A stretch of DNA of 64,000 nucleotides from Littorina saxatilis (GCF_037325665.1 NC_090253.1:20034718-20098717); one strand, 5' to 3'. Counted from the stretch's first letter, positions 42,978 through 55,136 are shown. The notes: a model not told the origin generated them from the letters alone. Program-made: numbers and translations.

Positions 42978-43424
42978 TTCTCCCTTGGAAGAAAATGAAG
43001 GTGTCTGCTTTTCGTCTGCTTTGAAGGTATGGAGATTTTACAGCGCACACAGTAAATTGCAAGTCGTATTGGACACGAATTTTGTTATTCTTCTTTCTTC
43101 GAAGTACTATAGATTTGTTCTTGGCCATATTTTCGACCTGTGCATCGTTATATTATGGGAAAAACACGTTTGAACGCATTTGCTCCGGAACTGCAACGTT
43201 GATTTGCCAAAACAAAAAATTCTGGCTCAATATGCGGGAACATGCTGGTAGTGTCATATTTTTTAAATGGTTGTGGAAAAACTGCTCATAATTGATATAG
43301 CACTCCGGCCCTGTTCTTTTTTTCGTCACACCCAAAACCTGCATTAATTAGTTCAAACATACCATGTCTCTAAACCTTTGGATTCAGGACAAATTATAGA
43401 ATTCAACGGAACCACTTTGGGCTC

Positions 43425-43669
43425 TGTTTCGCTTTGAGGCAAACTGAAATGCAATCCAATAGTTTGGATTGGGTCAAAGAAGGTTTGACCAAATTGATTT
43501 TCAAATTCCTTGAAAACTGAGGTCGACACTGTACCGACTCCACTACTTATAAAATCGTAAAACAACGTCATCAAAGACATTTATCGAACAAAAAGGGAAC
43601 ATTTCTAGGGATATCATCTGGGAGAATTCACTTGTAACGTTTCATGAAGATCTGTCTAGCAGTCTTCGG

Positions 43670-43671
<2 letters not shown>
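43425..43671 (+). mobile_element. Diverged relative of family A
   Basis: The order of motifs follows family A (GAAATGCAATCC, a palindromic CCAAT-type stretch, GACACTGTACC, CGTCATCAAAGACATTTATC, GATATCATC and TTTCATGAAGATCTGTCTAG). Sequence identity is modest and the element runs into a TC array instead of a CA array. Confidence 0.6.

Positions 43672-43741
<70 letters not shown>
43672..43741. repeat. TC microsatellite
   Basis: Pure CT run of about 70 bases between the family A relative and a LINE fragment. Confidence 0.95.
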
Positions 43742-43743
<2 letters not shown>

Positions 43744-45118
43744 TTTCCATTTTGTTTTGTGTTGTCCATACTTAAAGGCACAGTAAGCCTCCCGTAAACC
43801 ATCACAGATACGGTCAGGCTTTTACACACAGTACAAACACTCTTTCATTTAAACACTCACCGATTGAGAACATCCTAGGTGCCCTCCGTAAAGAGCGAAC
43901 AATTTTCAAAGAATTTATTTTTGCGTGGTTTATCTTACCCCTGAGCCATCGTGAACCCGCGTGATCCAGTTTCCCTTTTTCACAATGTAGTCGTCAGTTA
44001 GGCATTTGAATGCGACTCGATGTGAGCTTATCTACAATAGCACGTTTTATGCACGAAACAAACGGCTGTGGTTCACAAGAACTCTAGCGATAGCTTCTGA
44101 CTTTTGAGAGGAACGGCGATATGCCGCATAAACCGTCGTCTGCTACGACCCTTGCGTGACCCTGCTTCCGGGCTTTTCTTTTTTCAAACTTTCACAACTT
44201 CGAATTGCACTGATCTTGTCTTGATGAAAAAATAATTCTTTTGTGATTAAAGAATGTTTGTGTAACAAGCTGTCAATTTATTATTTAGATTTTAAAAGTT
44301 AGGTCTAGCGCAAAAACGCACCACGGTCCAAAAACATTCTGATAATCATCGATCCACGGCTATCGCCAGTTTAAGGGAAGTAACTCATTTTTGACCTGAG
44401 TTCAGGATGGGTCCAAAAAGTGTTCGAGACAATCTGCAAAATTAATTCTTTAAAAATTGCTCGCTCTTTACGTAGAGCACCTAGGATGTTCCCGTTTGAT
44501 GAGCGTTCAAATGGAAGGGTGTTTGTACTGTGTGTAAAAGCCTGACAGTATCTGTGATGGTTTACGGGAGGCTTACTGTCCGGGCGTGATTTCCGGGATA
44601 TTCATAACAGCCGTCCAGCACCAAAACGAGGCGCCATTGTTGTAAAGGGCCAAGTCCACGAAAATAAATTCTTTGAAAATTTCTCACGCTCGACAGAAAG
44701 CAGCCAGGATGTTCCCGTTCGGTGAGCGTTTAAATGGAAGTATGCTTGTACTGTATGTAGACGCTCGGGGAGCTCTATGATGGTTTACGGGAGGCTTACT
44801 GTGCCTTTAAACAGATTAAGAGAAAAATGTATCCCATTTAAATATTATAAAAACCCAAGCACTTTTAGACTCAGCTTGCTCCTGGCTTCACCTCAAGAAA
44901 CTGTTGTTAGAAATGTATCCTTGTATTTGTATAAAGCCTTTAAATTAAGAGATGTTGTAACCTCTTAGTTAAATAACGTGTAATGTATGTTTTAATCTGT
45001 AGTGTTGTGCGATTATTATGTTTTACCTTTTTTGCACCTGATGAGTTAAATTATTTGCAACGTTAACCATTTGTTCACACTCCTTCATAAGGGGCTATGG
45101 CCTATTGAATAAATTATG
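43742..45118 (+). mobile_element. 5'-truncated LINE 3' end, split by a TTAA element
   Basis: The coding parts 43742-43775 and 44811-44968 join in frame across element T copy 2 when one TTAA is kept: LFHFVLCCPY, LNRLREKCIPFKYYKN, LLLASPQETVVRN and LYLYKAFKLRDVVTS, then a stop. This is the C-terminal Cys/His tail plus helix typical of LINE proteins. The 3' untranslated part runs to about 45118. TC repeats lie on both sides (43672-43741 and 45140-45152). Confidence 0.75.
43776..44806 (-). mobile_element. 1 kb TTAA-flanked element (family T), copy 2
   Basis: TTAA lies at 43772-43775 and 44807-44810. Termini are AGGCACAGTAAGCCTCCCGT plus eight more identical bases. It is about 1031 bases, collinear with copy 1 but reversed and lacking its SINE, so it shows the uninterrupted SINE target. 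No transposase. Confidence 0.9.
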
Positions 45119-45139
45119 TGCGTGATCATCTGCGTCTGC

Positions 45140-45155
45140 GTCTCTCTCTCTCACA

Positions 45156-45219
<64 letters not shown>
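45140..45219. repeat. TC then CA microsatellite
   Basis: CTCTCTCTCT followed by an AC run of about 65 bases. Confidence 0.95.
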
Positions 45220-45825
45220 GCTACCACCACCACCATCACCAAACACTACCAACTCCCACTGAATTCCCTGTCTACCGGAATTTATTTAGTCAAATTCTTT
45301 TAAACAAAACCACTGCGGTCAAGGGTGTCCGCTAGATACCCGGCGGAGTCACTGGTCAAGACTCACTTGATCTTGACCACAACAAAATCTTATCGTGAAA
45401 TAGGAAACAGAAACACTTCTATCAAAGACATTGAATCGTGAATGACAGTATTGCGTTAAAGCGTTCGATGCTAGATGTGATTTTTTGGGGAAACTCACCT
45501 TGTTTTGGGGCTCGTACTGGTTCGCAGCCGGGGAACTGGCTTTTGCCTAGTGCAGCCGTTCCTACGGCGTGTGTAATGGGTTTTATTGTGCGTGGTCGTT
45601 TTTCAAAAACTGAGTAGACCAGGAAGTAAAATAACAACCTCAACCGAAAACACCCAGACATGCTCACGGCCAAAAGAAAAGCGACACTTAAAGAGTTAAT
45701 CGAGGGAACCTTCCCCAAGACAAGGGAGACAAACATAATTACACAAGGCACATCTGCTGTTGTATTTCAACAACATTGTCTGCTTGTTTGTTTGTCTGTC
45801 TTTTCGCTTTATTTCTCTTGCTTGT
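45220..45825. other. No recognised gene
   Basis: Unique sequence, CACCAC-rich at the left edge. A minus-strand frame (45751-45422) lacks family resemblance. Confidence 0.4.
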
Positions 45826-46230
45826 CCGAGGATCATTGCATTGTCATTGTTTATCGCTAAACATGTATATATACATGTTTCACTACTAGTTTAAGGATCA
45901 TTGCATTGGTAGTAACAATATAACGTCACGGGGTGGAGATTTTTTCTACTACTGCTCGTCTTAGGATCATTGTTTTGAGTTCCACACTAAACTTCAAGTG
46001 TATTTTTGTCACTGCTCGTAAGAATCATTGCATTGGCAGTGACAGTGTTAAGGCTAAAACAGAACGTTTTCCTCCGATACTGCTCGCCCAGGGGTAATTG
46101 TAAGTTCACATAAAGTATGACATGAAAACAGCGCTTATGTTCTTTTTCCTCTTCTCGTAGTCATTGCATTGACGTTAACATGAACAAGATAACGCTAAAA
46201 CGGGGCTGTTTGCTCACAATCTTTGTCGTC
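45826..46230 (+). repeat. Degenerate tandem array, unit about 85-95 bp
   Basis: About five diverged units share GGATCATTGCATTG, a GTAACA or GTGACA stretch, ACGCTAAAAC-like sequence and TACTGCTCGT. Spacing is irregular. Confidence 0.6.
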
Positions 46231-47751
46231 GGAAACGATTGCAAATGACACTGTTGGCTTTCGGGCTGGGACTTTTTGACGTTTCCTGCATAGAGTTTAT
46301 GCCACATTTGACCGCGAACTGAGACCATTATTTTTTATGATCACTGAGACGAGGTGTGTAACCTCTTTATTCCTCCTTTCTTCAGTTATTCAAAGAAAAG
46401 AGGAGTTTTTTGCGAAAGTTTGATCGAATCCTATTCACTCAACCAGTCAACCTGCACAGGCGATCGATTAATGCGCGGTTGTATAGTTCCGTGCAAATCA
46501 TTCCATTCTGTTAACACTTCTTGTCAGTTTTCCTATTTTGGACTAAAATCAAGTACACAGATATGCTGTTATTCTGCTGTGGCGGCAAAGGCAGATATTG
46601 TGTGCTCTGTATATATGTTTTGGTATCGCTTAGGATAATGTTCTTTCGTCAAATGGGACTAGCAGACGAACTTTTGCACCCGTGTTCGGCCAACGTTAAA
46701 AACCGTGACTGTATGAAGTTCAGTTTTCTGGGGAAAATAGTGTATGAAACCGCTTTATGTTGTTTAAATTGATGAGATGTGTGCATTTGGTTGCGTGTGA
46801 TCTGTTTATTAAATGAAATATTGTTGAAAACTGACCGTCGGATTGCAGTCTGTTGTCGAAGAAACTGAGTGAAAAGAAATTTGAAAGGGGAAATACTCTT
46901 GTCGCTAGACAAAGTATGAGAGTTACTTGCCTTGGGAATTTGCTTGTGATGAACGTTCGTGCACAGCAGACCCAGATTCAGAAAACAACCAAACTCATGG
47001 ATTTTATATGGAGATTCATGTGTTCAAGCCTGTAGTTGTTAATTTAAATGCGGTATGTTTGTATTGTTTGCTCCAGAGATGTATACTTCGTACATTAGAG
47101 CGTTCGGAACTTTTCAGTCGCAAAAGTAGTACCGACGCAGAACAGCTTCTCAACCCATTGCGCTATCGAGGATTCAGGCTGTTGCTGGGTCGTTATTTGT
47201 TTGGTTGCTGGGTGTTTATCGAAAAATAACTAGCTCTACAAGTTTACAGAGGTAAAGAAGCAGAGGGGGGAATAAGCGTATCTATAGCTCTCGACGCAGG
47301 TCCTTTGAACCAGAGTGTAGATGTCGATCGTGTTTCAGTCGGGTGTCTGTTTCATCAGAACACAAACCGCTCAGAGGCCCCTGCTCTGTACTGTCCTCAC
47401 CAGTCGTATTTTATGCTGTGAAAATGTATGACAAGGTAAGTGTCTACAGTTCTTCTATTAATCTATTTATCATGTCCTCATATATAAACATGTGTGTGTA
47501 TGTGTGTGTGTGTGTGTGCGTGTGCGTGTGTGTGTGCATATCAAAACGGTTTCTTTATTGGCGTTTCTTTCGAGAGTGCCTACGTGACAATTCGCAAAAA
47601 AAGTTAAAAAAAAAAATGAGGTCGGTAGAACTCCGTGCATTGCACGCCAAGCGCGAAAGCGAAGGTCGAACTGACCTAATTCACATAACGACTGCCGTGA
47701 GTCCTGGATTCACAAAATAGAGGTGTCCTAGTTAGGTCGATTGTGTCACAT
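46231..47751. other. No certain gene; possible first exon near 47430
   Basis: No known family is recognised. At 47436-47437 AAG is followed by GTAAGTG, an ideal 5' splice site after a short ATG frame (MYDK), but no partner exon was found. A TG run lies at 47494-47534. Confidence 0.35.
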
Positions 47752-47823
47752 GTCCGCATAGCTCAGTGGATAGGACTGCGGCGCTGTTTTTGAAGTTGAT
47801 GGTTCGAGCCCCGTCAATGCCAT
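47752..47823 (+). pseudogene. tRNA-like pol III unit
   Basis: Has a good D-arm/box A (TAGCTCAGTGGATAGGAC) and T-arm/box B (GATGGTTCGAGCCCCGTC), followed by a T run that could terminate pol III. The acceptor and anticodon stems do not pair properly, so it is a tRNA pseudogene or the head of a SINE, not a working tRNA. Confidence 0.5.
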
Positions 47824-48152
47824 ATTTTTTTAGTGTATTTTTATGAATCATGCGCGCTTTTTCTGTTCAGTTTATAAAACAGAGTATACTTTTCTTTTTT
47901 TTTTTTTTTTTTTTTTGGGGGGGGGGGGCAATTTTTATTTTTGTTGGTGCTCATTAATATAAAGAAATCGCAATTCAAGACTCAAATACTATAACATTTT
48001 AATGTCCTTATAAAAACGAAAATAAATGCCTTGTACTAGTGCCGGGCGGTTTAAAAAAATGTAATTCACATTGGTTCTGAATTGCATAATTATCAAGATT
48101 TTTTGAAAAATCACTCACTGAAACAGACGCAGCACGCGCGCCTGCCGCTTAA

Positions 48153-48194
<42 letters not shown>

Positions 48195-48338
48195 TATCTC
48201 TCTCACTCACACATACATACACACACACATTAAAAACACACCCACTTACACTTACACGCAAACACACATACGCAAACACACACACACGTTCACACGCACG
48301 CACGCACGTACGCAAAAGCACCGTGCACACACAAGCGA

Positions 48339-48392
<54 letters not shown>

Positions 48393-49605
48393 TCTTAAGT
48401 TAATATGTTCCCAAAGTTTGGTGAACTTCTGTCCCCAACTGTAGCCACAGTTTGGCAACAACGAATGCTTATTTATCATGTATTATCGGGATGATCATTT
48501 CTCAAGTCGATCTTAGTATGTGTTCGTGTGATACCGGCCTCCAGCTTCGCTGGGATAATAGCACAATCGGAAAGTATGTGTATGTGCCCTATATGGACCA
48601 CCTTCAACAAATAGAAGAAAAGAAAAGCTAACGGCTGGTTTCATTAATTCATGAAAAAGCTTGTTGAAAATAACCTATGACAAGCCCTCGAGCTTTCAAA
48701 CAAATATAAGAAATGGTCTTTTTTTCGTGGAAATAGATAATTTCCTTTATTTTCTATCTGATTTTGATTTGTTTCTTTAGTTTCCTGGTGTGCTTCAAAT
48801 AACGTTTTCGTTCAACCGAAACAGATAAATCTAAAGCATATTTGAATTAGTCTGACTCGTACACTAAGATGTATCATATTATTTTGAAGTATAGGGGGCT
48901 TTTTACAGTGATTCTTCAAGGCCTCTACGACGTCCATATTAGGCGCCAAGTCTGCTAATATGGAACAGTTGTGTTTTTTTTCAATATTTGTTTTTTGCTG
49001 AATGTCTATCAAAGCTAATTCGTTCTAATTAAGACTAACGGGTACCTGAAGAGAGAAGGACTACCACTCCCAAAATGAAACTTCTTTGCAAGAAAACAAG
49101 CTTGTTATCAGCATTAAACAAGTGTTCCATATTAAGCAATCGTCCCCTACATAACGCGCATTAACTTGTAGTATCTCTCCTTTTCTAAGACCTGATTTTT
49201 TTTCTTAGATTTTTCGAGGTCTTAACATTGAGGTTCCACCGTACAAGATTGCCTACAGCGTAGGGTAAATTGCCAGTCAAACCGACGGTACACTAGGTGA
49301 TACGAGCACAATTTGTTGCCGATCCGAGAACCTTTTTGTCGAAACACTACGTTCTGTGAGTTGTTCGCCTAATGGGCAGAATATACCTGTGCAGTTTCAG
49401 CAGTACAGACGACGCACTGCCTATTATTTATGCCGCGATAGGGATAATGACGAGTACCTGGCCTGTTTTCCTTTCATGCAACGTGTAGCTGGCTGGGATA
49501 ATCTGCAGTGCGTCGTCGGTCCTTCTGAAGTTACATATATATGTGAGCGGAGCCCCTACTAATGACAGCGGCTGACTGTGCGTGTTGGTTTGACTGAGAG
49601 TCCTG
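47824..49605. other. CA arrays and unique DNA, no gene seen
   Basis: A T run and G run at 47892-47928; CA arrays at 48154-48193 and 48345-48390 with CA-rich variants between; then unique AT-rich sequence. A 68-codon frame at 49356-49562 has no known relative, though parts of its surroundings recur near 52730. Confidence 0.45.
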
Positions 49606-49612
49606 TTAGGCC

Positions 49613-50318
49613 CCCAAAAAAATAGGTGTGGTTACGGTAACATAGCCAAAAAAAATAGGGTAGGTAGGTAGGCAATCACTGTTTTTTTTAAAACTTTTTT
49701 TTCTAATGTGTACAAATTTTTTGCCATGAGAGGTGGTTCCCCTGTCATATCTGAGAGAGGAAACACTTCCTGCATCGGGGTCAGTGACCGGTCAGTGACC
49801 AAAGGCATTGTGATAGCTGGGTGGCCTTGTTAAAAGACACGACCTTCTTCCCAGGGGTCAATGACCCAGTTTTTGCCATGAGAGGTGGTTCCCCTGTCAT
49901 ATCTGAGAGAGGAAACACTTCCTGCATCGGGGTCAGTGACCGAGTTTAACAGAGTGGAAATCTGTGTGTGCGGCCAGATCAAAGGCAGGGCAGTACCTAG
50001 TAGCTGAAACATGCATTATCACAAGTTGTTTGACTGGTACTCAAGCGGTCTCTTTGATTTTTTTCGTATTTCATACACGGATTAGGCGCTTCGTTATACA
50101 AGACGCAGGGGTCGAACTCGAGGAAAAAAGTCGCGCCTTATGACCCGGAAAGTACGGTACTTGACAGGGAAATAAGTGTGCGACTCGAGCGCTTTCATTG
50201 CATTTTCTGCACTCGGTTTTTTGTTTGTTTGTTTTTTTGACAAATGTAATAACAAGTTATAGGGTCGGCCCCTAAAAATAGGGTAGGTCGGGTTACCGTA
50301 ACCACACCTATTTTTTTT
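49613..50318. mobile_element. GGTAAC-ended inverted-repeat element, copy 1
   Basis: Inverted ends AATAGGTGTGGTTACGGTAA at 49621-49640 and its complement at 50291-50311. TTAGGCC lies at 49606-49612 and 50319-50325, a candidate target duplication. Inside are two direct copies of a block of about 77 bases (CATGAGAGGTGGTTCCCCTG) from about 49725 and 49876. No protein is encoded. Confidence 0.7.
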
Positions 50319-50354
50319 TTAGGCCTTACATGTGTTAGGCCAAAGAAGGGAGAG

Positions 50355-50712
50355 TCGAAAAGAAATCCAAACACAGCTTGTACCGACACATCGAAGAGAA
50401 GAAATCCAAACACAGCTTGTACCGACACATCGAAGAGAAGAAATCCAAACACAGCTTGTACCGACACATCGAAGAGAAGAAATCCAAACACAGCTTGTAC
50501 CGACACATCGAAGAGAAGAAATCCAAACACAGCTTGTACCGACACATCGAAGAGAAGAAATCCAAACACAGCTTGTACCGACACATCGAAGAGAAGAAAT
50601 CCAAACACAGCTTGTACCGACACATCGAAGAGAAGAAATCCAAACACAGCTTGTACCGACACATCGAAGAGAAGAAATCCAAACACAGTTTGTACCGACG
50701 CATGGAAGAGAA
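50355..50712. repeat. 39 bp minisatellite, about nine units
   Basis: The unit is AAATCCAAACACAGCTTGTA followed by CCGACACATCGAAGAGAAG. Units are almost identical. Because 39 is a multiple of three and the unit has no stop in several frames, four overlapping frames of 127-187 codons appear on both strands. A single related unit lies at 52800-52830, so this array arose by local amplification of dispersed sequence. Confidence 0.95.
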
Positions 50713-50918
50713 TAAAGCGGGTTGCCGGCCTGCCATGCACTATGTTTTCATCTGCCATATATAGCTACCTGGTGATTCTCTACGTCATCACATACCTCTA
50801 TACCCGCTGCTCTATAGTAAGGAACATTAACTGGTGACGAATTAAAAAAAAAAATAAAAAAAATTGACTGTTAGTCTTGGTGGTGGAAGGGGTGGAAGGA
50901 GGGTAGCGCGACATTCGT

Positions 50919-51486
50919 CATCTTGAACACACACGGCCAGTACTGTAACTGCCCTTGGCACGGAACGATCCAAGGGGGGCAATCTCAGTCATCTTAAAGA
51001 GGGAAATCCAAACGCAATCCGCTTTGTTCGATTTTATGGGCTTGGACGATAGAGAAAAATAAGAAAAGCAAAAGCTGGAGTAAAACTGGACGAAATTGCT
51101 ATCAAGAACGCAAAATTGATTTTTTCTGATTTTTATTTTAGCCGTAAGCGCCATGCTTATCGGAGCAGGAAACTCTTCCAGAGTGAGGCCCCTTTGTTGG
51201 TTTCACTGCGGCCGCATTGTGAACAGCAGTCTGTTATGAGTTATAAACATGGCGCTTACGGCTAAAATAAAAACTCAGAAAAAATCAATTCTGCGTTCTT
51301 GATAACAATTTCGTCCAGTTTTACTCCAGCTTTTGCTTTTCTTATTTTTCTCTATCGTCCAAGCCCATAAAATCGAACAAAGCGAATTGCGTTTGGATTT
51401 CCCTCTTTGAGATGACTGAGATTGCCCCCCTTGGATCGTTCCGTGCCAAGGCCAGTTAACAGTACTGGCCGTGTGTGTTCAAGATG
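50919..51486. repeat. Long inverted repeat (snapback), arms about 238 bp
   Basis: The left arm 50919-51155 is nearly the exact reverse complement of 51248-51486, separated by 92 bases. Arm ends read CATCTTGAACACACACGG and CCATGGCGC-type centre. No target duplication was recognised. It may be a foldback element or an inverted duplication of unique sequence. Confidence 0.9.
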
Positions 51487-51570
51487 GACATTCGTGTGCG
51501 CGAGATCACTTATTGGCATTATCCCTTCGCCCGCATCCCATTTTTGCGGATGAGGTTTTTACTGGGAGTA

Positions 51571-52506
51571 AAAACAAGTCGCGTAAGGCGAAATTACAAC
51601 ATTTAGTCAAGCTGTCGAACTAACAGAATGAAACGGAACTCACTGCATTTTTACAGCAAGAGCGTATACTCGTAGCATCGTCAGTCCACCGCTCGATGCA
51701 CAGGCAGTGAAATTGACAAGAAGAGCGGGGTAGTAGTTGCGCTGAGAAGGATAGCACGCTTTTCTTTATCTCTATTCTTTTTAACTTTCTGAGCGTGTTT
51801 TTAATCCAAACATATCACATCTATATGTTATTGGAATCAGGAACCCACAAGGAATAAGATGAAATTGTTTTTAAATCGATTTTGGAAATTTTATTTTAAT
51901 AATAATTTTTATATTTTTAATTTTCAGAGCTTGTTTTTAATCCGAATATAACATATCTATATGTTTTTGGAATCAGAAAATGATGAAGAATAAGATAAAC
52001 GTAAATTTGGATCGTTTTATAAAAAATTTAGTTTTTTTACAATTTTCAGATTTTTAATGACCAAAGTCATTAATTAATTTTTTTTAGCGAACGACGAAGA
52101 AGAAAGAATTAATTAATTTTTAAGCCACCAAGCTGAAATGCAATACCGAAGTCCTGCCTTCGTCGAAGATTGCTTGGCGAAAATTTCAATCAATTTGATT
52201 GAAAAATGAGAGTGTGACAGTGCCGCCTCAACTTTTACAAAAAGCCGGATATGACGTCATCAAAGGTATTTATCGAAAAAGAGAAAAAAAACGTCCGGGG
52301 ATATCATTCCCAGGAACTCTCATGTCAAATTTCATAAAGATCGGTCCAGTAGTTTTGTCTGAATCGCTCTACACACGCACACACACACACACACACGCAC
52401 ACACACACACACACGCACACACACACACACACATACACCACAACCCTCGTCTCGATTCCCCCCTCTACGTTAAAACATTTAGTCAAAACTTGACTAAATG
52501 TAAAAA
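51571..52506 (+). mobile_element. Repeat family A, copy 3, complete
   Basis: From AAAACAAGTCGCGTAAGGCG to CTTGACTAAATGTAAAAA. It shows the family plan: left end with a GTCGAAC block, TATACTCGTAGCATCGTC, two related blocks of about 110 bases with TTTTTAATCC, GACGTCATCAAAG, a CA array and the terminal palindrome. A short extra insert lies near 52085-52110. Confidence 0.92.
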
Positions 52507-53078
52507 ATGGTGAGTAAAAAATTCGTGGAGGGAGTAATTTTTTCGTGCCTTGGGGAGTTCTTTTCTTGTGCGAAAAGTGTACTCGGAGTAAGAATTTCGT
52601 ACGAAATATTTACTCCGGAGTACATTTTTCGTGGAGTAAAAATTTCGTGTTACACCGGCACTTAGACTGACATACTTGGTTCTCGGAGTACGCACTCCAG
52701 CAGACGCAGACACACACACAGTTGATTTGTTCGCCTGATGACAGCGGCTGACTGTGCGTGTTGGTTTGAAGTGTTGGTCTCAGGTCGAAGAAGGGAGAGG
52801 CGAAAAGAAATCCAAACACAGCTTGTAGAGAATCAAGGTATGTAAACAGTTTGTTATGGAGTAAAATTAAATTGTTTCGGGGTTGAAGGATGCAGCCAGT
52901 TTCAAATTTGAACAACGTGGTCATAGGATGGGAGTCTATTCTTCTCATTATATAGGACTGTCTTACAAAAAAGACGTTCTTTTATAAGTTCCGCAGAATT
53001 AACAGCAGCGGGCAAGTGTGATAAAATGAAAGTCAAGAAAATTGTATAAGTCAGGGAACGAAAGGGGTAAGGCACACA
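52507..53078. other. Spacer between family A copies
   Basis: Contains repeated short words (TTTCGTGGAGTAAAAATT, TACTCCGGAGTA palindrome) and at 52731-52830 a single copy of the sequence that flanks the 49.6 kb element and seeds the 39 bp minisatellite. No gene. Confidence 0.5.
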
Positions 53079-53945
53079 AAAACAAGTCGCGTAAGGCGAA
53101 AATACAATATTTAGTCAAGTAGCTGTCGAACTCACAGAATGAAACTGAACGCAACGCAACGCAGCAAGACCGTATACTCGTAGCATCGTCACTCCACCGC
53201 CCGTGGCAAAGGCAGTGCACGTGGAATGGACAAGAAGAGCGGGGTATTCGTTGCGCTGAGAAGGATAGCACGCTTTTCTGTACCTCTCTTCGTTTTAACT
53301 TTCTGAGCGTGTTTTTAATCCAAACATATCATATCTATATATTTTTGGAATCAGGAACCGACAAGGAATAAGATGAAAGTGTTTTTAAATTGATTTCGGG
53401 GAAAAAAATTTGATAATAATTTTTATATATTTAATTTTCAGAGCTTGTTTTTAATCCGAATATAACATATTTATATGTTTTTGGAATCGGCAAGTGATGG
53501 AGAATAAGATAAACGTAAATTTGGATCGTTTTATAAATTTTTATTTTTTTTTACAATTTTCAGATTTTTAATGACCAAAGTCATTAATTAATTTTTAAGC
53601 CACCAAGCTGAAATGCAATACCGAACCCCGGGCTTCGTCGAAGAGTACTTGACGAAAATTTCAACCAATTTGGTTGAAAAATGAGGGCGTGACAGTGCCG
53701 CCTCAACTTTCACGAAAAGCCGGATATGACGTCATCAAAGACATTTATCAAAAAAATGAAAAAAACGTTCGGGGATTTCATACCCAGGAACTCTCATGTC
53801 AAATTTCATAAAGATCGGTCCAGTAGTTTAGTCTGAATCGCTCTACACACACACACACACAGACAGACGCACATACACCATACCCTCGTTTCGATTCCCC
53901 CTCGATGTTAAAATATTTAGTCAAAACTTGACTAAATATAAAAAG
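53079..53945 (+). mobile_element. Repeat family A, copy 4, complete
   Basis: Same boundaries and plan as copy 3, in the same orientation, with a short CA array. It ends directly against the GGTAAC-ended element copy 2. Confidence 0.92.
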
Positions 53946-54016
53946 TCTGTTTACGGTATCCTGACCGACCCCATTTTTTCGCCCGACCCTAGACTTCTTT
54001 TTGGTATTTCGGAAAG

Positions 54017-54875
54017 AAAAACAAGTCGCGTAAGGCGAAAATACAACATTTAGTCAAGTAGCTGTCGAACTCACAGAATTAAACTGAACGCAATGCCATT
54101 TTTCAGCAAGACCGTATACTCGTAGAATCGTCAGTCCACCGCTCATGGCAAAGGCAGTGAAATTGACAAGAAGAGCGGGGTAGTAGTTGCGCTAAGAAGG
54201 ATAGCACGCTTTTCTGTACCTCTCTTTGTTTTAACTTTCTGAGCGTGTTTTTAATCCAAACATATCATATCTATATGTTTTTGGAATCAGGAACCAACAA
54301 GGAATAAGATGACAGTGTTTTTAAATTGATTTCGACAATTTAATTTTGATAATAATTTTTATATATTTAATATTCAGAGCTTGTTTTTAATCCAAATATA
54401 ACATATTTATATGTTTTTGGAATCAGAAAATGATGGAGAATAAGATGAACGTAAATGTGGATCGTTTTAGAAAAAACTATTTTTTTTAAAATTTTCAGAT
54501 TTTTAATGACCAAAGTCATTAATTAGTTTTTAAGCCACCAAGCTGAAATGCAATACCGAAGTCCGGGCTTCGTCGAAGATTACTTGACCAAAATTTCAAC
54601 CAATTTGGTTGAAAAATGAGGGCGTGACAGTGCCGCCTCAACTTTCACGAAAAGCCGGATATGACGTCATCAAAGACATTTATCAAAAAAATGAAAAAAA
54701 CATACCCAGGAACTCTCATGTCAAATTTCATAAAGATCGGTCCAGTAGTTTAGTCTGAATCGCTCTACACACACACACACACACAGACACACACACGCAC
54801 ATACACCACGACCCTCGTCTCGATTCCCCCCTCTACGTTAAAATATTTAGTCAAAACTTGACTAAATATAAAAAA
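54017..54875 (+). mobile_element. Repeat family A, copy 5
   Basis: Complete, + orientation, inserted at an A run inside the GGTAAC-ended element. Confidence 0.92.
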
Positions 54876-54982
54876 GTTAAAAAAGTTTTAAAAAAAAAGT
54901 CTTTGTTTTTTGGCGAAATAACTTAAAAATATTTTTTTTGGGGAAAAAAAATAAAAAATAAAAATCCCGACCTACCGACCCT

Positions 54983-55050
54983 ATTTTTACATTTAGTCAA
55001 GTTTTGACTAAATGTTTTAACATAGAGGGGGAATCGAGACGAGGGTCGTG

Positions 55051-55136
<86 letters not shown>

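Noticed and set aside
50355-50712. CRISPR-like regular repeats
   Set aside because: The 39 bp units are head-to-tail with no unique spacers, and the window is eukaryotic.
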